Positions 7,834 to 15,074 of a stretch of 36,444 nucleotides of DNA are shown piece by piece. The DNA lies in NCBI GenBank assembly GCA_024225635.1, contig JAAEMK010000579.1:1-36444 (forward strand), in the 5' to 3' direction. Position 1 is the first letter of the stretch, and each line of letters starts with the position of its first letter. This stretch comes from Desulfobacteraceae bacterium (GTDB lineage Bacteria; Desulfobacterota; Desulfobacteria; Desulfobacterales; Desulfobacteraceae). Below the pieces are notes generated by a model, which saw only the letters and a list, made by a program, of their open reading frames with translations, was not told where the DNA came from and ran no database searches. The position numbers and the translations under genes are program-made.

Positions 7834-7899
7834 CCCTCTAAGCCTGGAGAATCTGAAAACACCTCCATTTCAAATTTTATAATGTATAAACTCTCCTCT

Positions 7900-8664
7900 T
7901 TATTTCTGAGCCTTATTGACTTTCAAAATTATGTTCTCGACAACTGTCTGATATTTTTCCGGGAGACGTCTCAAGGATTCCACTATCTCTGTGACATAGT
8001 ACGAAGACAACGACGTCTCTATTTTATCGAGTATTACTCCTATTTCATCTAATATTTCGTTAACTTGATAAACGATGTTTTTTTGAACCGTGATTTCTAA
8101 CAATTTACAGTATGTATAGATACCCTGTGAATAGTCTTTTGATTCTATGGCCTCTTCGGCCTCTTTTTTTGTAATGGAATAACGTAATTCAAGAATCTCC
8201 TGTTTGTGACCCGCCAGTTGAGAAGACTGGATAGCTAATTTTGCATTTAAGTTTTTTGTCACCACAACTTCTATTTCTGCTTGACGATCGGAGAGCCCTT
8301 TCGAAAGGCTCTTGGACGCAACATCGGTCTCACTCTTTAGGCGTGCAAGTAACTCTGCCTTAAGAGCTTTATTTTCCTGCCGCAAAGATTGTACGTCGCG
8401 TTCATAAGAGGTTTTGCTGGTATACCAGTTGAATGCCGATAGCCCCAGTGCCATTGCAATCACAGCACTAAGTGACCATAGGATAATCGATATGAATTGA
8501 TTTTCGTAGCCCTCAATCATTTTTATTTGGGTCTTTAATAGCTGTACTTCTTCAGTGCCTGCAACCACGGCAGCCGCCAGTTTCGATGGTTCTTGCGCAA
8601 TCGTTATAGCCGGAAACAAAGCAATAAAAAAGATCACAAAAAGTATTTTTGAAATATTGTTCAT
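7900..8664 (-). CDS. Membrane-anchored coiled-coil protein
   Basis: No family is recognised. The 254-residue product has an N-terminal signal peptide (ISKILFVIFFIALFPAITIA), a second hydrophobic helix around residues 57-78 (SIILWSLSAVIAMALGLSAF), then a long charged coiled-coil region (about 85-165: RDVQSLRQENKALKAELLAR) and a helical C-terminal part possibly of TPR-like type (EAIESKDYSQGIYTYCKLLE). I infer an inner-membrane protein with a coiled-coil stalk in the cytoplasm. The start at 8664 is chosen over the longer form because AAAGGAG lies 5 nt upstream. It is monocistronic as far as can be seen, with a 3' repeat copy following. Confidence 0.65.
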   Translation of the reverse strand: MNNISKILFVIFFIALFPAITIAQEPSKLAAAVVAGTEEVQLLKTQIKMIEGYENQFISIILWSLSAVIAMALGLSAFNWYTSKTSYERDVQSLRQENKALKAELLARLKSETDVASKSLSKGLSDRQAEIEVVVTKNLNAKLAIQSSQLAGHKQEILELRYSITKKEAEEAIESKDYSQGIYTYCKLLEITVQKNIVYQVNEILDEIGVILDKIETSLSSYYVTEIVESLRRLPEKYQTVVENIILKVNKAQK

Positions 8665-8809
8665 TGGTTCTCCTTTAGCGTTCAACTATTTCTTCTATTT
8701 TTTTCCTTAATAACATTTTTATACCAATATGTTACTCAGAAGGACAATGTATTTTATTGTGTGAAATAGAACTTATCCTATGTACGAAAAAAAGGCAAAA
8801 ATGCTGCCA

Positions 8810-8838
8810 TTAAAATCAAAGTTTATTGGAGATAAGCC
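8810..8838 (-). repeat. Dispersed 3'-flanking element, copy 3
   Basis: The plus strand reads ttaaaatcaaagtttattgg, then agataagcc. On the minus strand it follows a small hairpin (CCCTG 8842-8846 with CAGGG 8850-8854). It is 111 bp past the stop of the 118-residue protein. One base of the AAAGC end is missing compared with the other copies. Confidence 0.65.
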
Positions 8839-8862
8839 CTCCCCTGAAGCAGGGAATCCGGC

Positions 8863-8892
8863 TCTGCCATTATTTTTCAGGCAAAGCTGAAT
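8863..8892 (-). pseudogene. Fragment duplicated from the fic gene
   Basis: These 30 bases match 9471-9500 inside the fic coding region at 27 of 30 positions (tctgccattatt, four divergent bases, then ggcaaagctgaat). In fic they encode part of the C-terminal region. Flanking sequence does not match, so this is either a small duplicated piece or the last trace of a second fic-like gene. It lies just outside the 3' end of the 118-residue gene. Confidence 0.5.
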
Positions 8893-8948
8893 TCTTCCGC
8901 TAACCTGCCGGATGAGGCCCAGGCTCATTTTGGCAATTCAAATCAATC

Positions 8949-9305
8949 TTAATCAGATTCATACTCGGATAAAAGTTCAGAAAGATCCTTCTTTCTCTTT
9001 TCCAATTTTGTAATTTTCCTTTTCAAGCTTCTTATCTCAGTAGTCACCTTTTTAAATTCTGTTTTTATCTTTTGAGTTTCAAGGTGATTTTCACCATATT
9101 TTTCATTAACAAATGCTTCGACTTCACTTCTCAATAATTTTAAGCATGGATTGCCAAAAAGCGTATTGTGGCGATAACGCAGCTTCTCTGCTTTGATAGC
9201 CCCGATTATTTCTTCCTGAGTAAGGCAAAATTCCTTTTGAGCAGTTTTATCACTAAGGGTAGCCCCTTTTTTTGTCCAGATGGAAAGATCTTCTTCATGG
9301 TCCAT
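8949..9305 (-). CDS. Small HTH-like, coiled-coil protein
   Basis: The 118-residue protein has two parts. Residues about 25-72 (LTQEEIIGAIKAEKLRYRHN, then NPCLKLLRSEVEAFV) resemble the winged-helix fold of MerR/excisionase-type DNA-binding proteins, including the closing pattern in which a residue run such as LRSEVEAFV selects the recognition wing. Residues about 78-118 are a highly charged coiled coil (RSLKRKITKLEKRKKDL). It sits directly upstream of the repeat copy and downstream of the Fic gene on the same strand with a 42-bp gap, so co-transcription with fic is possible. I infer a small DNA-binding regulator. Confidence in the fold is moderate, in the role low. Confidence 0.6.
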   Translation of the reverse strand: MDHEEDLSIWTKKGATLSDKTAQKEFCLTQEEIIGAIKAEKLRYRHNTLFGNPCLKLLRSEVEAFVNEKYGENHLETQKIKTEFKKVTTEIRSLKRKITKLEKRKKDLSELLSEYESD

Positions 9306-9347
9306 TTTATTTATACCTTTCTTTGATATATTAAATTCATGGTTTGG

Positions 9348-10874
9348 CTAATGCTGCTGTTTATCGGAGGGCAAAGCAATTCTGTATCCTGTCTGTACGG
9401 CCTGTTCCATCAATGGCAGCTCATCATCGGTAAGAAAATCAAAATGAACGGATCTTTTTCCAACGGAAAGTCTGCCATTATTCTGAAGGCAAAGCTGAAT
9501 GAAAAGATCGATCAGGCGGTCAGGCATATCAATGATTTCCTGGATGGCGTTTTTGGTGTTTTCATAGCTGGCAAGAAAGCTGAGTTCTTCCACCAACTCG
9601 TTTTCGATGGTCAGACAGACAAAATCATATAGCGATTCCGCCTGGGAGGTCATGTCAATGTAACGATACCAGCAGCTGAGGTCGTTGTGTACCGTCATTT
9701 GCCCAAGGTGATCCAAGGTATATTCCATGAGCGTCATCAGGGGCCGGGAGAAAGCCTCCAGGGAACTGTCGTAGGAGACAGGGTCTTTCAGCATCGCTGC
9801 GGATACCGGGAACATGAGTCCTTTGGGAATCATCCCCTGGCAAGACAGGATGTTGTGGATCAGGAAACGGTGAATTCGTCCGTTTCCGTCTTCAAAGGGA
9901 TGCATGAATACAAATCCATAGGCGATGGATGCGGCATGAACCAGGGCCGGGACGCTGCCCCCCTTCATTTTTTTATGGGAGGAGAGCAGTCCATCCATGA
10001 GTTTCGGCAACTCATCCGGGCCGGGGCAGACATAATGGATAATCTCTTTTTGATACGAAACGGTTTGACCGATATAATTCTGGTTTGTCCTGTAACCGCT
10101 ATCCTTAAAACGGGGATCAACGATGCGGTTCTGCAAATCTATCAACATTTCCTTTTCACAGAAATCCTGGTGCTCTGCCAGTTCAAGCAGGCCGATGAAT
10201 CTCTCTGTCCTGGACGCACTGGGCTTTACATGCTCGATTTCAAAGGAAGATTTCGTCTCTTTTGTATACAGATAGCTTAACGCCCGCCGGAGCAGTTCAG
10301 GAGGATAGGAGGCAACGAGATCTTCACACCGCTTGCGCAGGTCTGCGGTCTCCATCCCTTGAAGTTTGGCGGTACGCCTGATGATTGGGCAGAAGTCAGC
10401 ATCTCCCAGCAGATTATTTATGATCCGTTGACGTTGAACCCGCTCTCCCGGGTCAATGGTGTAATATTGATCCGGCTCCAGTACCTTTACATAATTGCCC
10501 TTTGTGAGTTTCCCGATGGGCAGCTCCCTGCCGGTCAGAAATTCAAACAGGAACCAGATACGTCGGGTATATTTTCCGGTTGGCCTGGAGTTGATGTATC
10601 GCAACAGGTCGTCTTCATCAACAGCATCAAAAATCAAGGACAGGTACCCCGGATTCACCCCGTCATATTTTAACGCAAACTCCAGGTGGTCTCCCACACT
10701 GTCACCCGGCCAGTAAGTGTGCGGATAAACATCTTCAATGAAATCACCCTGGACCTTGGAACGATGGATACCGGCTGTTGATACCAAAGACCGGTGCCAA
10801 TGGGGTATCACATTCAATTTGTATTTTTCCAGCAGGTCAGCGTAACCTGCCGGTCTTAAATTTGCACTGGCCAT
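9348..10874 (-). CDS. Fic-domain protein (predicted AMPylase)
   Basis: This 508-residue protein carries the complete Fic core HPFEDGNGRIHR (325-336), matching HxFx(D/E)GNGRxxR. Fic enzymes transfer AMP or other nucleotide moieties to target proteins. An inhibitory-helix-like SSFEIEH (about 209-215) precedes the core, in the class II position, but the usual final Gly/Asn is His here, so self-inhibition may be altered. The N-terminal 200 residues are a helical extension typical of large bacterial Fic proteins with a DNA- or target-binding role, and the C-terminal 100 residues may be a further winged-helix-like part. The ribosome-binding site is GAGAGG. No antitoxin-like partner with the (S/T)xxxE(G/N) motif is seen next to it. 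Confidence 0.85.
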   Translation of the reverse strand: MASANLRPAGYADLLEKYKLNVIPHWHRSLVSTAGIHRSKVQGDFIEDVYPHTYWPGDSVGDHLEFALKYDGVNPGYLSLIFDAVDEDDLLRYINSRPTGKYTRRIWFLFEFLTGRELPIGKLTKGNYVKVLEPDQYYTIDPGERVQRQRIINNLLGDADFCPIIRRTAKLQGMETADLRKRCEDLVASYPPELLRRALSYLYTKETKSSFEIEHVKPSASRTERFIGLLELAEHQDFCEKEMLIDLQNRIVDPRFKDSGYRTNQNYIGQTVSYQKEIIHYVCPGPDELPKLMDGLLSSHKKMKGGSVPALVHAASIAYGFVFMHPFEDGNGRIHRFLIHNILSCQGMIPKGLMFPVSAAMLKDPVSYDSSLEAFSRPLMTLMEYTLDHLGQMTVHNDLSCWYRYIDMTSQAESLYDFVCLTIENELVEELSFLASYENTKNAIQEIIDMPDRLIDLFIQLCLQNNGRLSVGKRSVHFDFLTDDELPLMEQAVQTGYRIALPSDKQQH

Positions 10875-10990
10875 ATCATCCTCTCACCAAAAAACCGTTA
10901 TGATTTTTGAATTATAGTTACAGAGAGGTTTATTGTCAAAAAAACTGTTACAAAATAGGCTTATCGTATAAAAATGATTATTCCATTGAA

Positions 10991-11156
10991 TTAATCTGCG
11001 CCGATCTCTTCGATCTCGCCCTCCACATCGAAATAGGCCTGTTTCATGCCGTTTCTGCTCATAATGAGCGGCTTAATTTGAGAATAGGCGGGACAGGGGA
11101 TCGATACCGGTGACTGGATCGAATCAACCAGCTCCGTTCCGTTTACAAGAGCTGAA
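10991..11156 (-). pseudogene. Possible C-terminal remnant of an unknown gene
   Basis: Directly downstream of the flavin/ferredoxin gene, in a different frame, an open stretch ends at 10991. Its last ~50 codons read like real protein (SIPCPAYSQIKPLIMSRNGM and then QAYFDVEGEIEEIGAD), while upstream the same frame is a mere shadow. No start codon with ribosome-binding site is obvious. It may be the tail of a gene lost by deletion. I do not recognise the family. Confidence 0.3.
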
Positions 11157-11873
11157 TTAGGTGCCCGGATTAAATCCCGGGGCTGCCGCCATGGTTCCGG
11201 GATTTTCAATAACAATTTCAATGGCGCTTGCGGGACAGTTAATGTAACAGTCGCCGCACACATCGCACCGGGTCTGATCGATGCAATAGGCATCATCCTG
11301 TTGGTAAACGGCCTTGAAGGAACAGTTTTCCATGCATTCTCCACAGCCAATGCACTCGTCCGTGATGCGAACGCCTTTGAAGGGAATCCGTCCGCCGCCA
11401 AAGCTGAAACGGGTGCGCAGCAGTTTATGGGGCCGGTGTTCCATTTCAAAATCAAAATCATACACCTCCCCCCAGGCACGGTGCAGACAGAAGGTGGTCA
11501 TGGCCGGATACCTTTCGATGTCCTTAACACCGATCATAAACCGTTCATCTTCGGCAGCTTTTTCCTTGAGGGCTTCATAAGGCATCTCCTTGACATCACC
11601 GGTGGCGCTGATGGTGTATCCCGGTTTAAAACCGGGCATTCCCTCTTTATTGTGGCTGACGGATGTATTGGGAAACATGCCGCAGATGGATACGTGTTCA
11701 TTCGTTTTGAGCTGATCATAAAAAGCTTTGGTTTTCATGGTTCTGAAATACAAGCCTTCATGGTCATGGGCAAACAGGTGGGCAATGCGTGTCTGGGGAA
11801 TTCCCCTGTCAACGGTGGCAAAGGTGAGGCAGCCGATTTTATCGAATTTATTGTAAATTTCCTTAATATTCAT
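11157..11873 (-). CDS. FMN-binding split-barrel / 2x[4Fe-4S] ferredoxin fusion
   Basis: The N-terminal ~150 residues look like a pyridoxamine-5'-phosphate-oxidase-type flavin-binding barrel (CLTFATVDRGIPQTRIAHLF, then LYFRTMKTKAFYDQL). The C-terminal part carries two complete 4Fe-4S motifs: CIGCGECMENC (174-184) and CDVCGDCYINCP (203-214). Such fusions occur in strict anaerobes and presumably pass electrons between ferredoxin-type clusters and FMN; the substrate is unknown. The start has an AAGGATGG box. It follows the ABC permease gene with a 106-bp gap holding a small hairpin, so expression may be coupled or attenuated. The last ~14 residues (TMAAAPGFNPGT) look non-conserved. Confidence 0.8.
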   Translation of the reverse strand: MNIKEIYNKFDKIGCLTFATVDRGIPQTRIAHLFAHDHEGLYFRTMKTKAFYDQLKTNEHVSICGMFPNTSVSHNKEGMPGFKPGYTISATGDVKEMPYEALKEKAAEDERFMIGVKDIERYPAMTTFCLHRAWGEVYDFDFEMEHRPHKLLRTRFSFGGGRIPFKGVRITDECIGCGECMENCSFKAVYQQDDAYCIDQTRCDVCGDCYINCPASAIEIVIENPGTMAAAPGFNPGT

Positions 11874-11900
11874 GGTTCCATCCTTTTTTTTAAAATGGCG

Positions 11901-11914
11901 GCTGCCAAGGCAGC
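11901..11914 (-). terminator. Small perfect hairpin between permease and flavin protein
   Basis: GCTGCC-aa-GGCAGC, a six-pair stem with a two-base loop, followed on the minus strand by CGCCATTTT. The T run is short, so this may attenuate rather than stop transcription into the flavin/ferredoxin gene. Confidence 0.35.
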
Positions 11915-11979
11915 ATCGCAGGTTCGGTTAATTATTCTTCCTGGCCCCCGAAAAGTTCCCGGAGGGCAGGTTCAGTATT

Positions 11980-12879
11980 TTAAGATGCATGTTTGTACCT
12001 CTTTTCCATCCGTGCCGTTATGAAAGAGATGGGAAGAGTGATTAAAAGATAACCGATTGCCAGGGGAATATAGCTTTCCAGGGTGGAAAAAGTGTTGGCA
12101 TTGACCTCCCTTGCCGCCATGGTGAACTCCCGGATCGAGATAATGGAAAGCAGGGAAGAATCTTTGATCAGGGATGCGGCCTGCCCGGTCAGGGGGGGCA
12201 GAATCCGGGTGATCACCTGGGGAAATACAATGTAACGGTAGGTCTGAACCTGGGTTAATCCCAGGGACCTGGCCGCTTCCAGCTGACTGCCGGGTATGCT
12301 TTCAATGCCGGAACGAACGATTTCGGCAATGTAAGCCCCGCTGAAAGTGGACATGATGCACACTCCCACGAAAAAACGGTTGTCAATTCCGGCGGCATGG
12401 GCCACCACGTAGAAAAAGACCAGCACCTGAACCAGAAGCGGGGTCCCGCGCACCACTTCGATGTAGACCCGGCAAAGAATGCGTAGCATGATAATTCCGG
12501 ATTTCCGGGCCAGCCCGACAAAAAGGCCTAGGACCAGACTAAAAATCAATGAAACAAGGGTGATGGCAATGGTGGTGAAAAAACCCTGGATCATATTGCT
12601 TCGGTAGTTCCACACATTCTCCCAGAGAAGGTCGTAACCCAAGGCGGAGAAGCAGGTCCACACGCCCCAGGCAATCCCGATAGCAACCAGGCCGATGTTG
12701 AGTACCCACACCTGGACGGGAACATCTTTTCCGTCTGAAAGGAAAAGATATTTCATTGTTTCTTTGACCTTCGCCATTCGACCGGACATATCCTGCCCCC
12801 AAAGGCAGTCACCCGTGATTTCAGGCATTCCCTTTCCTCCGGCAAACCCTCCGTTTTTTTCTAAGATCCGCGCAATCAT
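11980..12879 (-). CDS. Amino-acid-type ABC transporter permease
   Basis: This 299-residue protein has about five or six membrane helices and the HisM/GlnP-type permease EAA loop (QLEAARSLGLTQVQTYRYIV, then PQVITRILPP). It belongs to the polar amino-acid uptake family (HisMQ/PF00528). It would form the inner-membrane channel used by the neighbouring binding protein. The first ~45 residues before helix 1 are unusual and polar, so the true start may be internal; I kept the ATG that overlaps the upstream stop by ATGA. No ATP-binding subunit gene lies in this cluster, so the transporter would need one encoded elsewhere. Confidence 0.85.
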   Translation of the reverse strand: MIARILEKNGGFAGGKGMPEITGDCLWGQDMSGRMAKVKETMKYLFLSDGKDVPVQVWVLNIGLVAIGIAWGVWTCFSALGYDLLWENVWNYRSNMIQGFFTTIAITLVSLIFSLVLGLFVGLARKSGIIMLRILCRVYIEVVRGTPLLVQVLVFFYVVAHAAGIDNRFFVGVCIMSTFSGAYIAEIVRSGIESIPGSQLEAARSLGLTQVQTYRYIVFPQVITRILPPLTGQAASLIKDSSLLSIISIREFTMAAREVNANTFSTLESYIPLAIGYLLITLPISFITARMEKRYKHAS

Positions 12880-13718
12880 TTTTCACCCACATCAAAATAG
12901 AAAGGAATGTTGTTTTTTTCGAAAAAGGAGACCATCCCGCCCAGATATTCCCGGGCAATGGCGTCGAAACTTTTTTCTTTGAGGCTGAAAGCGATGTACG
13001 CATTCACCTGCTCCGCCAGCTCCCGGTTTCCTTTTTTAATGGCCATACCCCAGTTAGATCCCGTACCGGGGACAGGGGTGACATTGATCCGGGTGGTGGC
13101 CGGATGCTTCCGGTAATTTTGATAGACCGTGACACTGTCATAGATAAACGCATCCGCCTTGCCCTGGGCGACCTCCAGGACACAGGCCGCCAAGTCTTCA
13201 AAATACATCACCTTGGCCCGGGGAAGTTTCTCTCCGGCAATGGTCGCACCGATGGTACCGGATCTCACAGCAACGGAAACCGATGGATGATTCAGGTCTT
13301 CGAAAGCACTGACCTTCGATGATTTGTGAATTAAAAGGGCGAGCCCGGACTGACCGTAGGGGATTGAAAAATCAACGACCTTGCGCCTCTCTTCGGTGAT
13401 CCCCATGGAGGAGATCACAAGGTCCGCCTTTCCGGTCTGAAGTGACGGGATCAGACCGGTCCAGGCGGTGTTCTCAATTTTCAAGGGGCGGTGCAGGTAA
13501 TCGGCAAGGCCTTTGGCGATCTCCACGCTGATCCCCGACGGAGCCCCCGATGGGTCCGTCATTTCAAACGGAGGATACTGAAGCTCCATGGCCACCACCA
13601 GGGGATTTTCCAGCCCTTGAGGGACACTGCCGCCCCCCACATTTATTGCACGACATATTACCAACGCCCCAGCAAACAGCACCATGGCTGCAACGGGTAT
13701 TATATATTTCCTTTTCAT
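12876..13718 (-). CDS. Amino-acid-type ABC substrate-binding protein
   Basis: This 280-residue protein starts with a signal sequence (MKRKYIIPVAAMVLFAGALV). It has the PF00497 (SBP_bac_3) pattern: YPPFEM, GISVEIAKGLADYL, GLIPSLQTGKADLVISSMGI, ERRKVVDFSIPY and an R-S-G-T-I-G ligand segment. The family binds polar amino acids in the periplasm and delivers them to HisM-type permeases. The lipobox is not convincing (VICRA), so a cleaved or anchored form is possible. GGGAGG lies 7 nt before the ATG. It sits 86 bp downstream of the AraC regulator gene on the same strand, and its stop overlaps the permease start. Confidence 0.85.
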   Translation of the reverse strand: MKRKYIIPVAAMVLFAGALVICRAINVGGGSVPQGLENPLVVAMELQYPPFEMTDPSGAPSGISVEIAKGLADYLHRPLKIENTAWTGLIPSLQTGKADLVISSMGITEERRKVVDFSIPYGQSGLALLIHKSSKVSAFEDLNHPSVSVAVRSGTIGATIAGEKLPRAKVMYFEDLAACVLEVAQGKADAFIYDSVTVYQNYRKHPATTRINVTPVPGTGSNWGMAIKKGNRELAEQVNAYIAFSLKEKSFDAIAREYLGGMVSFFEKNNIPFYFDVGEK

Positions 13719-13804
13719 AAGTACCTCCCTTCCTCTTGTCGATTTGGGAAGTAAAATTACAATAAAAAGGATGGGGGAACAATGTCAGAACAGACAAAGA
13801 ATTA

Positions 13805-14665
13805 TCATTTTGAATTCAGCAGGCGATATTCCCGTGGTGTTGTCCGTGTCATCTTCTTGAAAAAACGGATGAGGTTTCCAGGCTCTGAGAAGTTTAAACC
13901 GTAACCGATCTCCGCAATGCTTTTGTTGCTGAACAGCAACTCTTTTTTGATATCGGCAACCAGGCGCTCTTTGATAATTTCGGAGCAGCTTTTGCCAAAA
14001 TATATATTTAACACCTTGTTGAGGTGCGACTTGCTGACCTGAAGCATATCCGCATAGTCCGAGACCCTTTGCCTGTCCCGGAAATTCCGTTCCAGGAGCT
14101 TTCGAAATCTTAATGTCAAACCTTCCTGAAAAAGTTCATCGTTCAGGTTAAACTCCCGTTCATAGATCCGGTTAATCCGGATCAGAAGATAATAAAGGAT
14201 GGAACGCAGGAAATGATGGCTGTCGTTGCGAAGTTCTTTCAGTTCCATTTGGATTTCACCTAGTTTAACCGTCATCTGCCCGAAGATCTCTTCGTCGGTT
14301 TGGATAAATGAAGGAGTGGAATTGTTATAGAAATAATGAAACCGGTATAAAAAAAGGGCGTCATTGAAAAAATTAGCAATAAACTCCTCTTCAAAAATCA
14401 GAAAATAACCGTCAATGAGCTCATCGATCACAGCCCACTGCCGCCACTTGTTCCGGGGCAGCAATAAAAGGGTTCCCCTCTCAAACGGGATCTCTTCATC
14501 ATCCAGTTTGAAGCGCCCCTTTCCTTTGGTTATAAATATGATTTCATGGAAGGAGACGAAAAACGGGGTTTCATCTTTAACGAAATCTTTTGTCCCGGAG
14601 ATGAGCCCACAATCAATGAGTAGCTCTTTTCCATATTTGTTTTTTTTGAATTTAAATTTCATCAT
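13805..14665 (-). CDS. AraC-family transcription regulator
   Basis: The 286-residue protein has an N-terminal cupin-like sensor half (IIFITKGKGRFKLDDEEIPF, then ERGTLLLLPRNKW) and a C-terminal AraC double helix-turn-helix (VSDYADMLQVSKSHLNKVLN, then IAEIGYGLNFSEPGNLIRFF, closing with TPREYR). It is encoded upstream of, and on the same strand as, the binding protein/permease genes and is the likely regulator of that cluster. The inducer is unknown. The start is ATG-ATG with only a weak ribosome-binding site. Confidence 0.85.
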   Translation of the reverse strand: MMKFKFKKNKYGKELLIDCGLISGTKDFVKDETPFFVSFHEIIFITKGKGRFKLDDEEIPFERGTLLLLPRNKWRQWAVIDELIDGYFLIFEEEFIANFFNDALFLYRFHYFYNNSTPSFIQTDEEIFGQMTVKLGEIQMELKELRNDSHHFLRSILYYLLIRINRIYEREFNLNDELFQEGLTLRFRKLLERNFRDRQRVSDYADMLQVSKSHLNKVLNIYFGKSCSEIIKERLVADIKKELLFSNKSIAEIGYGLNFSEPGNLIRFFKKMTRTTPREYRLLNSK

Positions 14666-14940
14666 GGCGGTCGCTTTTCCAGTTTACCCTTCACCCCGGG
14701 TTATCAGCTCGGCAGAAACTCAAAGAATCCTGCGTGGATGGGGCACTGTAACAGTCGAGCCCAAAGGCCCCTTTGTAACCCTCTTCTGTCAGGTGCCATG
14801 GTACGCCAAGTATCAATTTGGGTCAAAGGAGATCTTTTCAACCGCTTCTTTCAGAAACGGCCCATGCCATGGCCGTTTCATCCCACAACGCCGATATTGG
14901 GTTAATCATAAGTTCTCTGCGCATTAACATTAACTTATAT
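14666..14940. other. Divergent intergenic region with an inverted repeat
   Basis: No gene is supported. It separates the AraC gene (minus) from the toxin-antitoxin remnant (plus). GAAACGGCC (14854-14862) and GGCCGTTTC (14871-14879) form a perfect nine-base inverted repeat with an eight-base spacer, without a T run, suggesting a regulatory site rather than a terminator. Short peptide-like stretches occur on the minus strand but are interrupted. Confidence 0.45.
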
Positions 14941-14946
14941 TTACCA

Positions 14947-14979
14947 TTGACAAACTTATAATATAAGTTACCATATAAC
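14947..14979 (+). promoter_or_regulatory. Promoter and palindromic operator of the TA locus
   Basis: TTGACA (14947-14952) resembles a -35 box. A perfect palindrome AACTTATA-a-TATAAGTT (14954-14970) follows directly, and TATAAC (14974-14979) lies just before the ATG at 14982. A third half-site-like word (aacttatatt) occurs slightly upstream, near 14930-14945. An operator in this place fits autoregulation by the HTH antitoxin. The -35 to -10 spacing is not ideal, so the promoter call is tentative. Confidence 0.55.
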
Positions 14980-14981
14980 AC

Positions 14982-15074
14982 ATGAACAAGATCAAATGGA
15001 GAGTTCTTTTTACCAGAGATCTTGAAATACTTGTTATAGAAGAGGTCAAAAAACGAAATGAAAGCACATACTGA
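14982..15074 (+). pseudogene. RelE-like toxin with internal deletion
   Basis: A 30-codon frame (MNKIKWRVLFTRDLEILVIE, then EVKKRNESTY) joins what look like two ends of a RelE/HigB-family toxin. MNKIKW resembles the usual N-terminus. RVLF followed by the strand ILVIEEVKKRNESTY resembles the C-terminal strand and the conserved ...EEVKKRxxxTY end. The family is about 85-95 residues, so roughly 55-60 central residues, including most of the ribosome-binding and catalytic surface, seem to be missing in frame. It overlaps the antitoxin start by 17 nt, as intact toxin-antitoxin pairs of this type do. The product should be inactive. The assignment is from recalled family patterns. Confidence 0.65.

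Noticed and set aside
7662-7868. 68-codon minus-strand frame
   Set aside because: It overlaps repeat copy 2, has no ribosome-binding site and no protein-like conservation pattern; probably chance.
6091-7890. Recurring word ATAATGTAT(T)AAA at 6099, 7161 and 7879 as a repeat family
   Set aside because: Short and AT-only; likely by chance in AT-rich DNA, although it contains a TATAAT-like -10 box.
3500-8900. Integron cassette array with attC sites
   Set aside because: The repeated 3' element is suggestive, but no GTTRRRY/RYYYAAC core pair or integrase gene was found, and some genes lack the element.
10991-11479. 162-codon minus-strand frame as a full gene
   Set aside because: Its upstream two thirds are a shadow of the flavin/ferredoxin gene; only the tail is listed as a possible remnant.
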